Both the position numbers and the translations under genes were made by a program. The notes beneath the pieces were generated by a model. That model had not been told where the DNA came from, did no database searches, and saw only the letters and a list, made by a program, of their open reading frames with translations. Positions 35,136 to 44,063 of a stretch of 64,000 nt of DNA are shown here, in pieces. The stretch lies in the NCBI RefSeq assembly GCF_018397995.1, contig NZ_BBQH01000018.1, positions 1 to 64,000 of the forward strand. Reading direction: 5' to 3'. Numbering within the stretch: the first letter of the stretch is position 1; every line of letters begins with the position of its first letter. This stretch comes from Rhizomonospora bruguierae (GTDB lineage Bacteria; Actinomycetota; Actinomycetes; Mycobacteriales; Micromonosporaceae).

Positions 35136-36287
35136 GTGCCTACCCTGTTTGACCGGATCTACGGGATCGAGGCCGCCACGACGATCGCCAACTCGATGGG
35201 TGACGTCATGGAGGGCCTGACCTGGGACCAGATCGAAGATCAGTACGGCCTGGTCACCGAACTGCTACCCCAGGTCAACAAGTGGGGCAGCCGTCCCGTC
35301 ATGGGGCAGAGCGCCGGTGACCGGGGCTACGCGATGCTGGAACAGCCGTGGGGGCATCCGTTCGTGTGGCACGTCCACGACCGCCCCCCGGGCATGAGCG
35401 AGGACGGACACGAACGCCACCGCCTCGCGGTCACCGCGATCATCGAGAAGGGCGGCCGGATCACCGTCGAAGATCTCGCCCGGATCTGGCTCCGGGACAT
35501 CGACCCGGCCAGGTTCGGCTACCTCCTCGGCCCCCAGGACCAGGTCATCTACTACGGCCTCAAGGCCGGCGTCTTCCCCTGGGAAAACGGCCGCTACGCC
35601 ACCTTCCCGGGCATGATCGGCACCGCCAAGATGATGCACGCCATCGGCGTCATCAACGCCTGCGACCCGGCCCAGGCCGCCATCGACGCCCTGGACGTCG
35701 GCCGCATCAAGGACATCCGCGGCCCACGCGACAACTACGCCCTCGAAGTCGCCGCCGCGATCGCCGCCGGCACCGCCGAAGGACTCAAACCCGGTGCGAC
35801 CGTCGAGGACGTCATCAACGTCGCCCTCGACCAACTCACCTACTACCCACGCCTCGAAGTCGAAGCCGGCCTCACCTGGGCCCGCACCGTCTCCGACTGG
35901 CGCGAACTACGCCCGCTGTTCGACCAGAAGTACACCGGCCACTGGATGTCCAACGCCGTCGAACTCCTCTCCTCCGGCATGGCCGTCTTCCACACCGCCG
36001 GAGGAAACGTCGAGCAGGCCATCATCCAGGGCGTCAACCTCGGCCGCGACACCGACTGCCGCGCCTACATCGCGGGCGGCTGGGCCGCCGCCATCAACGG
36101 CATCGAGCAGGTCCCCACCCGCTGGCTCGACACCGTCACCGAACAGGTCAAGACCGATCCCTACACGGTCTCCACCCGCACCCCTCTCGAGTCCGCCCAG
36201 GGCCTCTACAACGCACTCCTGAACTCCGTCAAACACACCCGCCAACGGCTCACCGACATCGACAGCCAGATTCCCGAAGGCCCGTAA
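35136..36287 (+). CDS. ADP-ribosylglycohydrolase (DraG) family protein, copy 2
   Basis: The 383-residue protein, starting with GTG at 35136 after GTGAGGAG, is a close paralogue of the gene at 33773. Metal-binding elements are TIANSMGDVMEGL, TWDQIEDQYG and NLGRDTDCRA. It is divergent from copy 1 across about 170 nt that contain repeated GGTAT half-sites, so both may be under the same GntR regulator. Two paired copies suggest sequential or alternative hydrolysis of glycosidic substrates taken up by the ABC importer. Confidence 0.82.
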   Translation: MPTLFDRIYGIEAATTIANSMGDVMEGLTWDQIEDQYGLVTELLPQVNKWGSRPVMGQSAGDRGYAMLEQPWGHPFVWHVHDRPPGMSEDGHERHRLAVTAIIEKGGRITVEDLARIWLRDIDPARFGYLLGPQDQVIYYGLKAGVFPWENGRYATFPGMIGTAKMMHAIGVINACDPAQAAIDALDVGRIKDIRGPRDNYALEVAAAIAAGTAEGLKPGATVEDVINVALDQLTYYPRLEVEAGLTWARTVSDWRELRPLFDQKYTGHWMSNAVELLSSGMAVFHTAGGNVEQAIIQGVNLGRDTDCRAYIAGGWAAAINGIEQVPTRWLDTVTEQVKTDPYTVSTRTPLESAQGLYNALLNSVKHTRQRLTDIDSQIPEGP

Positions 36288-36684
36288 CGCGAACGGGACG
36301 GTACACGGGCGCCCGCGTACCGTCTCGTCGCCCGGTGTCGGTTGGGTCAGCGGCGCCAGGCGGGGCGAGACCAGTTGGTGATGGCGCGCAGCAGCCACTC
36401 AACCGGGCCGCACCGGTGGCCGCGCATCCACCGGTCGCTGAGCACCAGCTGCGCCGCGAACACCGCGACCGCGATGGCCAGTCGCTGGCCCGCGTCGGAT
36501 CGTCGACCCCGACCACGCCCCCGGCGCCGACGAGATCATCGCCGGCCTGCGCGCCCTGGGCGAGATCGCCTCGCCCGACCCCGCCGCCGTACGTGGTGAG
36601 CCGGTGGGGCATTGCTCGCGGTCGAAGAGCGGTCGGGCCGTGTACGCGCGCTACTGGCACTTCGATCGAAAGGAACATCTCGCG
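36288..36684. other. Intergenic/remnant stretch before the broken subtilase
   Basis: No intact gene. A short plus-strand run near 36490-36605 (DPDHAPGADEIIAGLRALGEIAS) looks like a coding fragment without a start and runs into the pseudogene's upstream region. The rest shows no feature I can support. Confidence 0.4.
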
Positions 36685-39600
36685 TTGACTGAACGTATTC
36701 GCGTGGCGGTCGTCGTCGGCGTGGCACTGGCCCTCGTCCACGCCGGCGCCGGCCAGGCCGATACCGCGTCGGCCCTTGCGGCGAACGAGAACCCCCGGAC
36801 GGGCGGACACGGTGACGCTGCTGACCGGTGACCGCGTCTCGCTGCTGTCCGCCGACGGCCAGCACCTCTCGGTACGACCGGGCAGGGGGCGTACGGGCAT
36901 TCGCTTCGCCGTCGAGCGGGCCGGCGGCAGCGTGTATGTGATCCCGCACGATGCGCAGGCGCTGGTGCGCGCAGGTGCGGTCGACAGACGGCTGTTCGAC
37001 GTCGCGGGCCTGGTCAAGGCCGGCTACCGGGATGAGGAGCGGGACACCGTGCCGCTGATCGTGCAGTACGGCGCCGGCACGTCGGCCCGCGTCGCGGCCA
37101 GCGGCACTCTCTCCACTCCGGGTACCCGAGTGGTCCGGGAACTCCCGGCGGTGGGCGGTGCCGCGGTGGTGGCGAACAAGGATGGCCTGGGTGCACTGTG
37201 GAGCGCGTTGACCCTGGCCAGCGGTGTGCGGCGCTCCGCTACCGCGGGTGGCGTACGCCGCGTCTGGCTCGACGGTCGGCGCCAGGTGTCGCTGGACCGC
37301 AGCGTGCCGCAGATCGGCGCACCAGCAGCCTGGCAGGCCGGGTACACCGGGCGGGGGTGACCGTCGCGGTGCTGGACACCGGAGTCGACACCACCCACCC
37401 CGACCTGGCCGGCAAGGTCGCCGATTCGACCAACTTCACCGCCGGGCAACCTGGCGACGCGGTCGGACACGGTACGCATGTCGCCTCGATCATGCCGGAA
37501 GCGGAGCCGCTTCCGGCGGGCGGTACAAGGGCGTCGCCCCGGACGTCACCCTGGTCTCGGGCAAGGTTTGCGACCTTCGCGGCTGCCCCGACTCTGCCGT
37601 GTTGGCCGGCATGCAGTGGGCCGCCGCGGAGAAGAAAGCCGCCGTGGTCAACCTCAGCCTCGGCGGCCCCGACGGCCCGGACGCCGATCCGCTGGAGGAG
37701 GCGGTCGACACACTGTCCAAGAAGTACGGCACGCTGTTCGTGACGGCCGCCGGCAACGACGGCAGGGCGGGCACGGTGAGTTCACCCGGCAGCGCCGACG
37801 CGGCGCTCACCGTCGGCGCGGTGGACCGTTCGGACGCACTGGCCGACTTCTCGAGCGAGGGCCCGCGTATCGGCGACGGCGCGGTCAAGCCGGACATCAC
37901 CGCCCCCGGGGTGGATATCGTTGCCGCCAGGGCCACCGGCACCGCGATGGGCAGCACAGTCGACGACTTCTACACGGCCGAGTCCGGCACCTCAGCGCGA
38001 CCGGCCCCGGCGGCGCCGCCTCACCCGCCGGGATGTTCGCCACCAGTACCGACACGGTGGCCGTGCCCGCCGGGGGCCAGGCACCGGTGACGATCACCGT
38101 GGACACATCCGTCGACGGCCCGACCGGGCTCTACCCGGGCGCACTGATCGCCACCGCCGACCAGAGCGGCGTGATCACCCCGCTCGGCGTCAACAAGGAA
38201 GAGGAAAGTTACGACCTGACCATCTCCTACCTCGACCAGAACGGCTCGGCCACGCAGGCCGCCTTCGCGAGTGTGAACGGGTGGGACCGGAACGCGTGGG
38301 ACTGGCCCGTGGTAGACGCGGACGGAACCTCGACCGTGCGGCTGCCCAAGGGGCGCTACAACCTGGGCGCGTACATCGATTCGGAGCAGGGCACCGCCCT
38401 ACTGGTCCAGCCGGTCGTCGACCTGACCCGGAACCTCGCCATCACCCTGGACGCGCGCGCGGCGAAACCCGTCTCGATGACCGTGCCCGAGCCGCACGCC
38501 CAACTGGCCATCGTCGACATCGGATACACCTTCTATCAGTCGTTCCAGTCATTGGCGGCGGGGATGTTCCTGACCGGATACAGCTTCGGCGAGGTCCGCA
38601 TGGCGCAGGTCGGCGACCCGGTGACGCCGGACGAACTGGTCGGCACGGTGGCCGCGCAGTGGGCCAGACCCGACGGGGCCGGCGACTTCACCGACAGTCC
38701 CTACCTGTACGCCACTGCGGAGGCCTTCCCGGGCCGCTTGCCGGCCGGGTTCGTCAAGAACTACCGAGCCAAGGACCTCGCGGCCACACACCAACGCTTC
38801 GCCGCGAGTGCACCCGGACAGTCCGCGACCCGGATGGTGTTCCCGTCATTCAGCCCGCCCCACTCCTCCTCCTCGGCGCTCAACGTCCCGACCTCCCTAC
38901 CCGCGACTCGGGTGGAGTACGTCAATACCAACGGTGTGCGCTGGACCTCAATGCTGTGGCTGGGCACCCGTGACGACGGGGGCTGGCTCGTGCCGCAGGG
39001 CCGGCTATACCAGCAGCCGATGGCCTACCGGGCAGGTGACGAGTACCGCGACGAGTGGAACGCCGGCCCGATCGGGCCAGCGTTCAAGCAGATCGGTGAG
39101 GCACCGTGGCGCTGGGCCAGCCGCACCGGCGACGTGATCAATGTCGGCCTCCCGCTGTACGGGGACCGCGCCGGTCACGCCGGATCGCTCGTTCCGACCG
39201 ACAGCGCCCGTACCGCCCTGTACCGCGACGGCGTCCTGGTCGGAGAATCCCCCGACTCGGGATCCGGGCGCTTCGCGGTACCGCCGCGGGCCGCCAACTA
39301 CCGCCTGGAGGTGGCCGACACGCGTAGCGTCAGCGACCTGACCACCAGGCTCAGCGCGGTGTGGACGTTCCGCTCCGGCCACGCCGACGGCGACCAGCCG
39401 GTCAAACTGCCGCTGTCCGCGGTGCGGTTCACCCCCGCCCTGGATGCGAACAACGCCGCCCGGGCGGGGAGATCCTTCGACATTCCGGTCACCGTCGAGG
39501 GGCAACCGGGCACCCCCGGGCAAAAGATCACGGAGCTGGCCGTCGAGGTCTCGTACGACGATGGCGCGACCTGGTTGAAGGCGCAGATCAAGACGTGCCC

Positions 39601-39733
39601 GGATGGCTGGACCGCCACGGTCCGACATCCGAGCAGTGGCGGCTTCGTCTCGCTGCGGGCCACGGCGACCGACGCCGCCGGTAACAAGGTGACCCAGACG
39701 ATCATCCACGCCTACCGCCTGAGCACCAGGTAG
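36685..39733 (+). pseudogene. Broken subtilisin-like (S8) secreted protease
   Basis: The probable start is TTG at 36685 with AAAGGA upstream, followed by a signal peptide (VVVGVALALVHAGAGQADT). The coding text then needs frame changes near 36800 (into VTLLTGDRVSLLS), 37350 (a G run before VTVAVLDTGVDTTHPDL), 37490 (into GSGAASGGRYKGVAPDV) and about 38000. The Asp (LDTGVD) and His (GHGTHVAS) of the catalytic triad are readable, but the text breaks off at SGTS: the usual MATPHVAG helix and following residues are missing. The C-terminal part to 39733 is a long beta-rich region. Multiple lesions mean a dead gene. Confidence 0.88.
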
Positions 39734-40168
39734 ACGCGCTGAGTGCGGCGGTGCCGCCCAGGGCGTGGGCGCGGTTGGTGTCGTGCAGTGGCCGGGCATC
39801 GCAGCCGATGCCCGGATTGGCAGCCCGTCCGGGCGCATGATGGCCGACCTCTACGGCGTGGCCTCCATGACCGCCGACGGGCGCTGCGCGAACTCCAGCC
39901 ATCGGCCTTCGCCTACAGCGTCGCCGGCAAGGGCACGTTCGCGCATCCCGACGCCTCTGATGCGATGAAGGAGCGGGGCCTCCGCTCCTTCATCGCATCA
40001 GATCCAGCGACCCGCTGTTCGGGACCACGAAGACTGCCGACCTTCCTGGACCACGTCAAGCCCTCTCAGGTCGATATCTATGTAGTGCGTAAACTTACGC
40101 CCAGCCCCACGGGGCTCTCAAGAAGGCTGCGGAGAGCTGTCCTGACCTGCCGGTCGGCGATTGGTTAG
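39734..40168. other. Remnant stretch containing a large inverted repeat
   Basis: No intact gene. Several short coding-like pieces occur, e.g. a run with MADLYGVASMTADGR near 39840 and AFAYSVAGKGTF near 39905, none with a plausible start and end. A perfect 21-bp inverted repeat sits at 39956-40002 (separate entry). Confidence 0.45.
39956..40002. repeat. Perfect 21-bp inverted repeat with 5-nt loop
   Basis: The arms TCTGATGCGATGAAGGAGCGG and its exact complement (39956-39976 and 39982-40002) flank the loop GGCCT. The hairpin would be very stable. There is no T-rich tail and no intact gene ending here, so a plain terminator is not the only reading; a palindromic mobile-element unit or recombination scar is possible. 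Confidence 0.75.
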
Positions 40169-40742
40169 GTCGACGAGGCGGAACTCGACCGCCGGCACCC
40201 GGTGCCGCTGCTGATCCGTTCCGATGAACCGGCCGACCTGCGCGAGGCCTGGCGACAGCTGCGGAAGGCGTGGGCGACGACTATCGAGCGGGCCGGGTCG
40301 ATGGCCGAGGGCAGCGAGGATCTCGGCGTCGACGGCGAGTGATCGATGGTCGAGACTCTGCGTCATCTTGTCTTCGTGCACGACTCGTGGTTTCGGCGCT
40401 GCATACTCGGGCTGGCCGAGCCGTTCACGGCGATGGGACTGGCATCTCCGTTCGTGCCGGATCAGGAGGGGCTGGGGCTGGACAGGTCCGTTCGGCCGGG
40501 TCTCGACGAAGTGCTAACCGTGCGCGATCGGCAGGCGTCGGAGATTGAGGCGTGGCTGGCCGAGGTCACACCCGAGCAGCTCGCAAAGCTCGCGCCGGTG
40601 CCGGACGACGACAGATGACCCCCGTTATGCCAAGGGCCGGCGCGTCCGGCAATGCCTCGGCACTGTGCTCAACGAGGAATGGGAACACCACGGTTTCTGC
40701 GTGCGCGACCTGGACAAGCTGTCGCGTCGGAGGGCTCCGTAG
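40169..40742 (+). pseudogene. Broken DinB/DUF664-family protein
   Basis: The frame starts abruptly (VDEAELDRRHPVPLLIRSDE) where intact relatives have an N-terminal pentapeptide-like region. A TGA at 40340-40342 stands where the family has a conserved Trp (GEW-S-VETLRHLVF). After PVPDDD near 40612 a frameshift is needed to continue into RYAKGRRVRQCLGTVLNEEWEHHGFC. DinB proteins are four-helix-bundle metalloproteins, often thiol transferases in mycothiol users. Three lesions show it is inactive. Confidence 0.8.
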
Positions 40743-40959
40743 GTGCGGTGATGAGGGATCTCCCGCCAAGATCCCGGCCCGAACGGCGCGTGGCCCCCGT
40801 GTTGCGTTGGGTCGAACGGTTCGGAGGCGTCTACCGCCCGGGTCCAGGGCTGGAAGCCCTGGCCGCCGGAGGCCGGCACCGAATCGTAGAGCCGGAGGCT
40901 CTACCCGCCGGAGGCACTGCCCTGGTGTCGCCCGGCGGTTGCGCTCGTGGGGTCGCGTG

Positions 40960-41235
40960 CCAGCATCAGCGGCATCGATTCCAACGCCAGCGGAATGATG
41001 CCCGGGTCGAGGTGGACGTGCGCGCCGGGGTGAGCCGCTTCGTCGGAGAGAGCGAGGCACCAACGTGCGAGGTCTCGAAGGCCGTCCGGGACGGGCAGAT
41101 GAGGTACTCCAGGACGAACACCTGCCCGCCGTTCAGGATGGCCCGCCGGCATCTCCACCCGAAGTACCGACCGGACACGGTGTCCTGCCAGGGAGCGTCC
41201 AATATCGGCAGTTTGACCGCAGCCGGCCGGGCGGA
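40960..41235 (-). pseudogene. Minus-strand gene remnant of unknown family
   Basis: Two minus-strand frames read coherent protein text: LPILDAPWQDTVSGRYFGW...NGGQVFVLEYL, then after a shift near 41110, VPDGLRDLARWCLALSDEA and HVHLDPGIIPLALESMPLML. No plausible start codon with ribosome-binding site was found and the text merges into other remnants at both ends. I do not recognise the family. It is overlaid by the integrase relic's upstream debris. Confidence 0.35.
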
Positions 41236-41254
41236 CGCCTGCTGGCTACCGGTC

Positions 41255-41522
41255 GCGTCGGGCCTGACGCCGCACGGGCTGCGACACACGCACAAGACGC
41301 TCATGGAGGAGCTGGGCACCGCCGGCCAAGCTGATGGATGAGCGGATGGGTCATCAGGACGGCTCCGTGCAGGCCCGGTACTCGCACGTCACGGCGGGCA
41401 TGCGCAGCCAGTTCCTGGACGGTCTGACCGGCCTGTGGGAGGCGGCGTTGGACGCGCGCCGGTCGATGGCGCCCGGCTCACCCGTCACGGTGCTGGATGG
41501 GCTGCTGCGGGCGGAGGGCTGA
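41255..41522 (+). pseudogene. Tyrosine integrase C-terminal remnant
   Basis: Only the last part of a tyrosine recombinase remains. The box II signature LTPHGLRHTHKTLMEE is in one frame; a one-base shift near 41320 is needed to reach LMDERMGHQDGSVQARYSHV, with conserved His (GH) and the catalytic Tyr in RYSHV. Everything N-terminal of box II is missing. It points towards the 3' end of tRNA-Val about 110 nt away, the classic integrase-attachment-site arrangement of actinobacterial integrative elements. Confidence 0.8.
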
Positions 41523-41632
41523 CACATGACAGCCAAGATCGTCTCCCAGATTTCTCCCGAGGCCGGCCGGAGAGACGAAACAGGGCCGGCCCCGATGATG
41601 GGAAACCGGCCCTTGACCTGATGTTATGTGGG

Positions 41633-41704
41633 TGGGCGATACTGGGATCGAACCAGTGACCCCTTCGGTGTGAACGAAGTGCTCTCCCGCTGAGCTAATC
41701 GCCC
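41633..41704 (-). tRNA. tRNA-Val (anticodon CAC)
   Basis: The 72-nt complement folds into a full cloverleaf: acceptor GGGCGAT/ATCGCCC, D stem GCTC/GAGC, anticodon stem CTTCG/CGAAG around TTCACAC (anticodon CAC, reading GTG), T stem ACTGG/CCAGT around TTCGATC, discriminator A. CCA is not fully encoded. It is the likely attachment site of the integrase relic next to it. Confidence 0.95.
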
Positions 41705-41754
41705 GGAGCGCTGCTGACTGTACCCGATGCCGCCCCTCGGGCGCACATCCGGGG

Positions 41755-42231
41755 TCAGTGCGTCGTGACGTACTCCCAGCAGGTTGCCCACAGGTCCACG
41801 CCGAAGCTGTACCTCACGGAGAGCCAGACGACGACGGCGACGAAGGCCAGCCCGGCGGCGCCGATGGCCAGGCGGGTGGGCCAGGGGCGGGCGGCGACCC
41901 AGCGGGTCCAGCGGCGGAGCTTGGCGCGGGTGAAGTGCAGCAGGTGCTTGGCCCAGGCGAACTCGACCGCCCAGATCGCGAGGCCGGCGAGGACGATGAG
42001 CCAGCCGGGGCCGGGGAGCGGGATGAGGGCGGCGCCGACGGCGACGACGAGGGCTCCGGCGAGGGCGACCCCGACTTTGAGGGCGATCCTGCCGGTGCGG
42101 TTGGCGCGGATCGCGGCCAGGAGGGAAGAGGTACGGGAGGGCGACCGGCGACGCGCAGGTTCCGGGGTGGCTTCGTCCGGGTCGGGTGACGGGGATGAGG
42201 TTCGTGCCTGGTTCCGGCCGTATGTCGCCAT
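41755..42231 (-). CDS. TIGR02611-like integral membrane protein
   Basis: The ATG at 42231 (MATYGRNQART) gives 158 residues. After a charged, Pro-rich N-terminal tail of about 45 residues come two or three membrane segments: VGVALAGALVVAVGAALI followed by PGPGWLIVLAGLAIWAVEFAWAKHLL, the signature of the PGPGW/TIGR02611 family, and a last segment LAFVAVVVWLSV. The function of this actinobacterial family is not known. Stands alone next to tRNA-Val. Confidence 0.78.
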   Translation of the reverse strand: MATYGRNQARTSSPSPDPDEATPEPARRRSPSRTSSLLAAIRANRTGRIALKVGVALAGALVVAVGAALIPLPGPGWLIVLAGLAIWAVEFAWAKHLLHFTRAKLRRWTRWVAARPWPTRLAIGAAGLAFVAVVVWLSVRYSFGVDLWATCWEYVTTH

Positions 42232-42508
42232 TTCACCACCGAGAATCGCCCAGCCCGTCACTGAACACGATGACCAGACGTTACCGGAGATAGTCGACGT
42301 CTGAACCACACCCGACGCCGGGTGGCCCATGGATAACGCCAGCGAGCGGCGATGGTACCTGAAGAAGCTTCATTTCAGGGCGGCCTTGGACCCACCTTCC
42401 CACTACTGGGTGAAGTCAGCGTATGGCGGAGCGTAATCAAAGAGGGTCACCTGAGTATGGGAGAGCGGGGCGATCATGCTTCGCAGCGGTGCCGGGGGGA
42501 GTACGTCA

Positions 42509-42940
42509 ATGAGTGCTATTCGACCGTCGACCGTCGAGGTCGAGACGTCGCTGCGGTTGGTCGCGCCGGACGCCACCGCGCTGCCGGTCCGGGCCAGCCT
42601 GCGCTACGACCCAGCGGACCCGTACGCGGTGCACGTGCTGTTCCACGCGGAGTCCGCCGGCGGAGAGGCGGTGAGCTGGTCGTTCGCCCGGGAACTGCTG
42701 GTCACCGGGCTGGACGAGCCGGCCGGCATCGGCGACGTGCGGGTCTGGCCGTGGGCGACGCCGCGCGGGGACTTCGTGGCGCTGGCGCTGTCGTCGCCCG
42801 ACGGTAACGCGCTGTTCGAGGTGCCGCGCAGCGTGCTGGTGCGGTTCCTGCGGCGCACGTACGTGGTCGTGCCGCGCGGGCGGGAGACCGACCACCTCGA
42901 CGTGGACGCCGCCGTCAACCGGTTGCTCGCCGGTCGCTAA
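42509..42940 (+). CDS. ssgB: SsgB-like sporulation/cell division regulator
   Basis: The ATG at 42509, preceded by GGGGGGAG at about 10 nt, gives 143 residues. SsgA-like proteins (SALPs) occur only in morphologically complex actinomycetes; SsgB recruits FtsZ to sporulation septa. Family marks are LPVRASLRYDPADPYAV, VSWSFARELLVTGL, GDVRVWPW and the C-terminal DAAVNRLLAG. The conserved length and early motifs make SsgB the closest paralogue, though another SALP cannot be fully excluded. The presence of this gene is the best marker that the organism is a sporulating filamentous actinomycete. Confidence 0.8.
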   Translation: MSAIRPSTVEVETSLRLVAPDATALPVRASLRYDPADPYAVHVLFHAESAGGEAVSWSFARELLVTGLDEPAGIGDVRVWPWATPRGDFVALALSSPDGNALFEVPRSVLVRFLRRTYVVVPRGRETDHLDVDAAVNRLLAGR

Positions 42941-42999
42941 CCCCCCGACCGGTCCTGGTGCCCGGCCACCGACCGGGCCTGGAGCATCCACGGGACGCA

Positions 43000-43773
43000 T
43001 CAGCGCGTGGATAGGCCGCCGTCCACGGGGATGACCGCGCCGGTCAGGTATGACCCGGCACGGGAGGCCAGGTAGATCGCCGCGCCGGCCATGTCGTCCG
43101 GGCGACCGATGCGCCCGAGCGGGACCTCCCTGGCGATCTCCGCCCGCAGGGCGGGGTTGTCCAGGGCGAACGCCATCATCTTGCTGTCGAACGGGCCGGG
43201 GGCGATCGCGTTCACGGTGATGTGGTCGCCGGTGAGTTGGTGGGCGAGGTTGCGGGTCAGCATGTGCACGGCCGCCTTGCTGGCCGCGTAGGCGTAGTTC
43301 TCGATGCTGGGCACCCGGGTGCCGTCCACCGAGCCGATGTTGATGACCCGGGCGGGGTCGTCCTCAGTGGCGGCCGCCCTCAGGGCGGGCAGCAGGGCCA
43401 CGGTCAGCCGGAAGACGGGCTTCACGTTCGTCGCCCACATCTTGTCGAACGCGCTGTCCGGGAACTCCTCCAGCGGCGCGCCCCAGGTGGCGCCGGCGTT
43501 GTTCACGAGCACGTGCAGGGCCGGGTGGCGCCGCGCGACGGCCTCCGCCAACCCGACCGCACCCTCGGGCGTGGACAGATCGGCGGGGATCGCCTCGCAG
43601 GTGCCGGTCCTGGACAGTCGCGCGGCGACCTCGGCGCACACGTCGGCCTTGCGGGAGGAGATGACGACCCGGGCGCCGGCCTCGACGAAGCCCCGGGCGA
43701 TCATCAGCCCGATGCCCCGCGAACCGCCGGTCACCAGCACCGACTTGCCCTCCACGGCGAACAGTCCGGCCAT
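43000..43773 (-). CDS. SDR-family oxidoreductase (RhlG/FabG-like)
   Basis: The ATG at 43773 with AAGGAG upstream gives 257 residues. The cofactor motif TGGSRGIG (about 15-22), NNAG near 96, catalytic Ser in NIGSVDG, Tyr and Lys in YAYAASKAA, and the C-terminal GAVIPVDGGLSTR are complete. The protein resembles RhlG-type 3-oxoacyl reductases in the sequence around VLVTGGSRGIGLMIARGF. No close operon partner; the AraC-type gene lies divergently about 290 nt away. Confidence 0.85.
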   Translation of the reverse strand: MAGLFAVEGKSVLVTGGSRGIGLMIARGFVEAGARVVISSRKADVCAEVAARLSRTGTCEAIPADLSTPEGAVGLAEAVARRHPALHVLVNNAGATWGAPLEEFPDSAFDKMWATNVKPVFRLTVALLPALRAAATEDDPARVINIGSVDGTRVPSIENYAYAASKAAVHMLTRNLAHQLTGDHITVNAIAPGPFDSKMMAFALDNPALRAEIAREVPLGRIGRPDDMAGAAIYLASRAGSYLTGAVIPVDGGLSTR

Positions 43774-44050
43774 CGTGCGACTCCTTCGGGACGCGGAACT
43801 ACTTCCCGGTAACGTAGCCGACCACGGCTCCACCCCCGGACGACGGCTCCACCCGGGCAACGCGCCTGCCGCCCGGCGTACGCCGCGCTGTGCCCCGCCC
43901 GGTTCCATGATCAACCTGGCGCCGACTCGCCTCCCATTCACTGGTGGGTGTCGATGCAACGCCCCGGCGTCATCGCAACAGTTCTCGGCCGGTTGTGCAC
44001 GGGTCGACACATTTCCGCAGCTCAGCCGTGCGCATGGGGCGCACAGCCGC

Positions 44051-44056
44051 TAACGT
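44051..44056 (+). promoter_or_regulatory. -10 box (TAACGT) of a probable leaderless AraC transcript
   Basis: TAACGT ends 7 nt before the ATG at 44064 and no ribosome-binding site is visible. Confidence 0.45.
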
Positions 44057-44063
44057 CGGGGCG

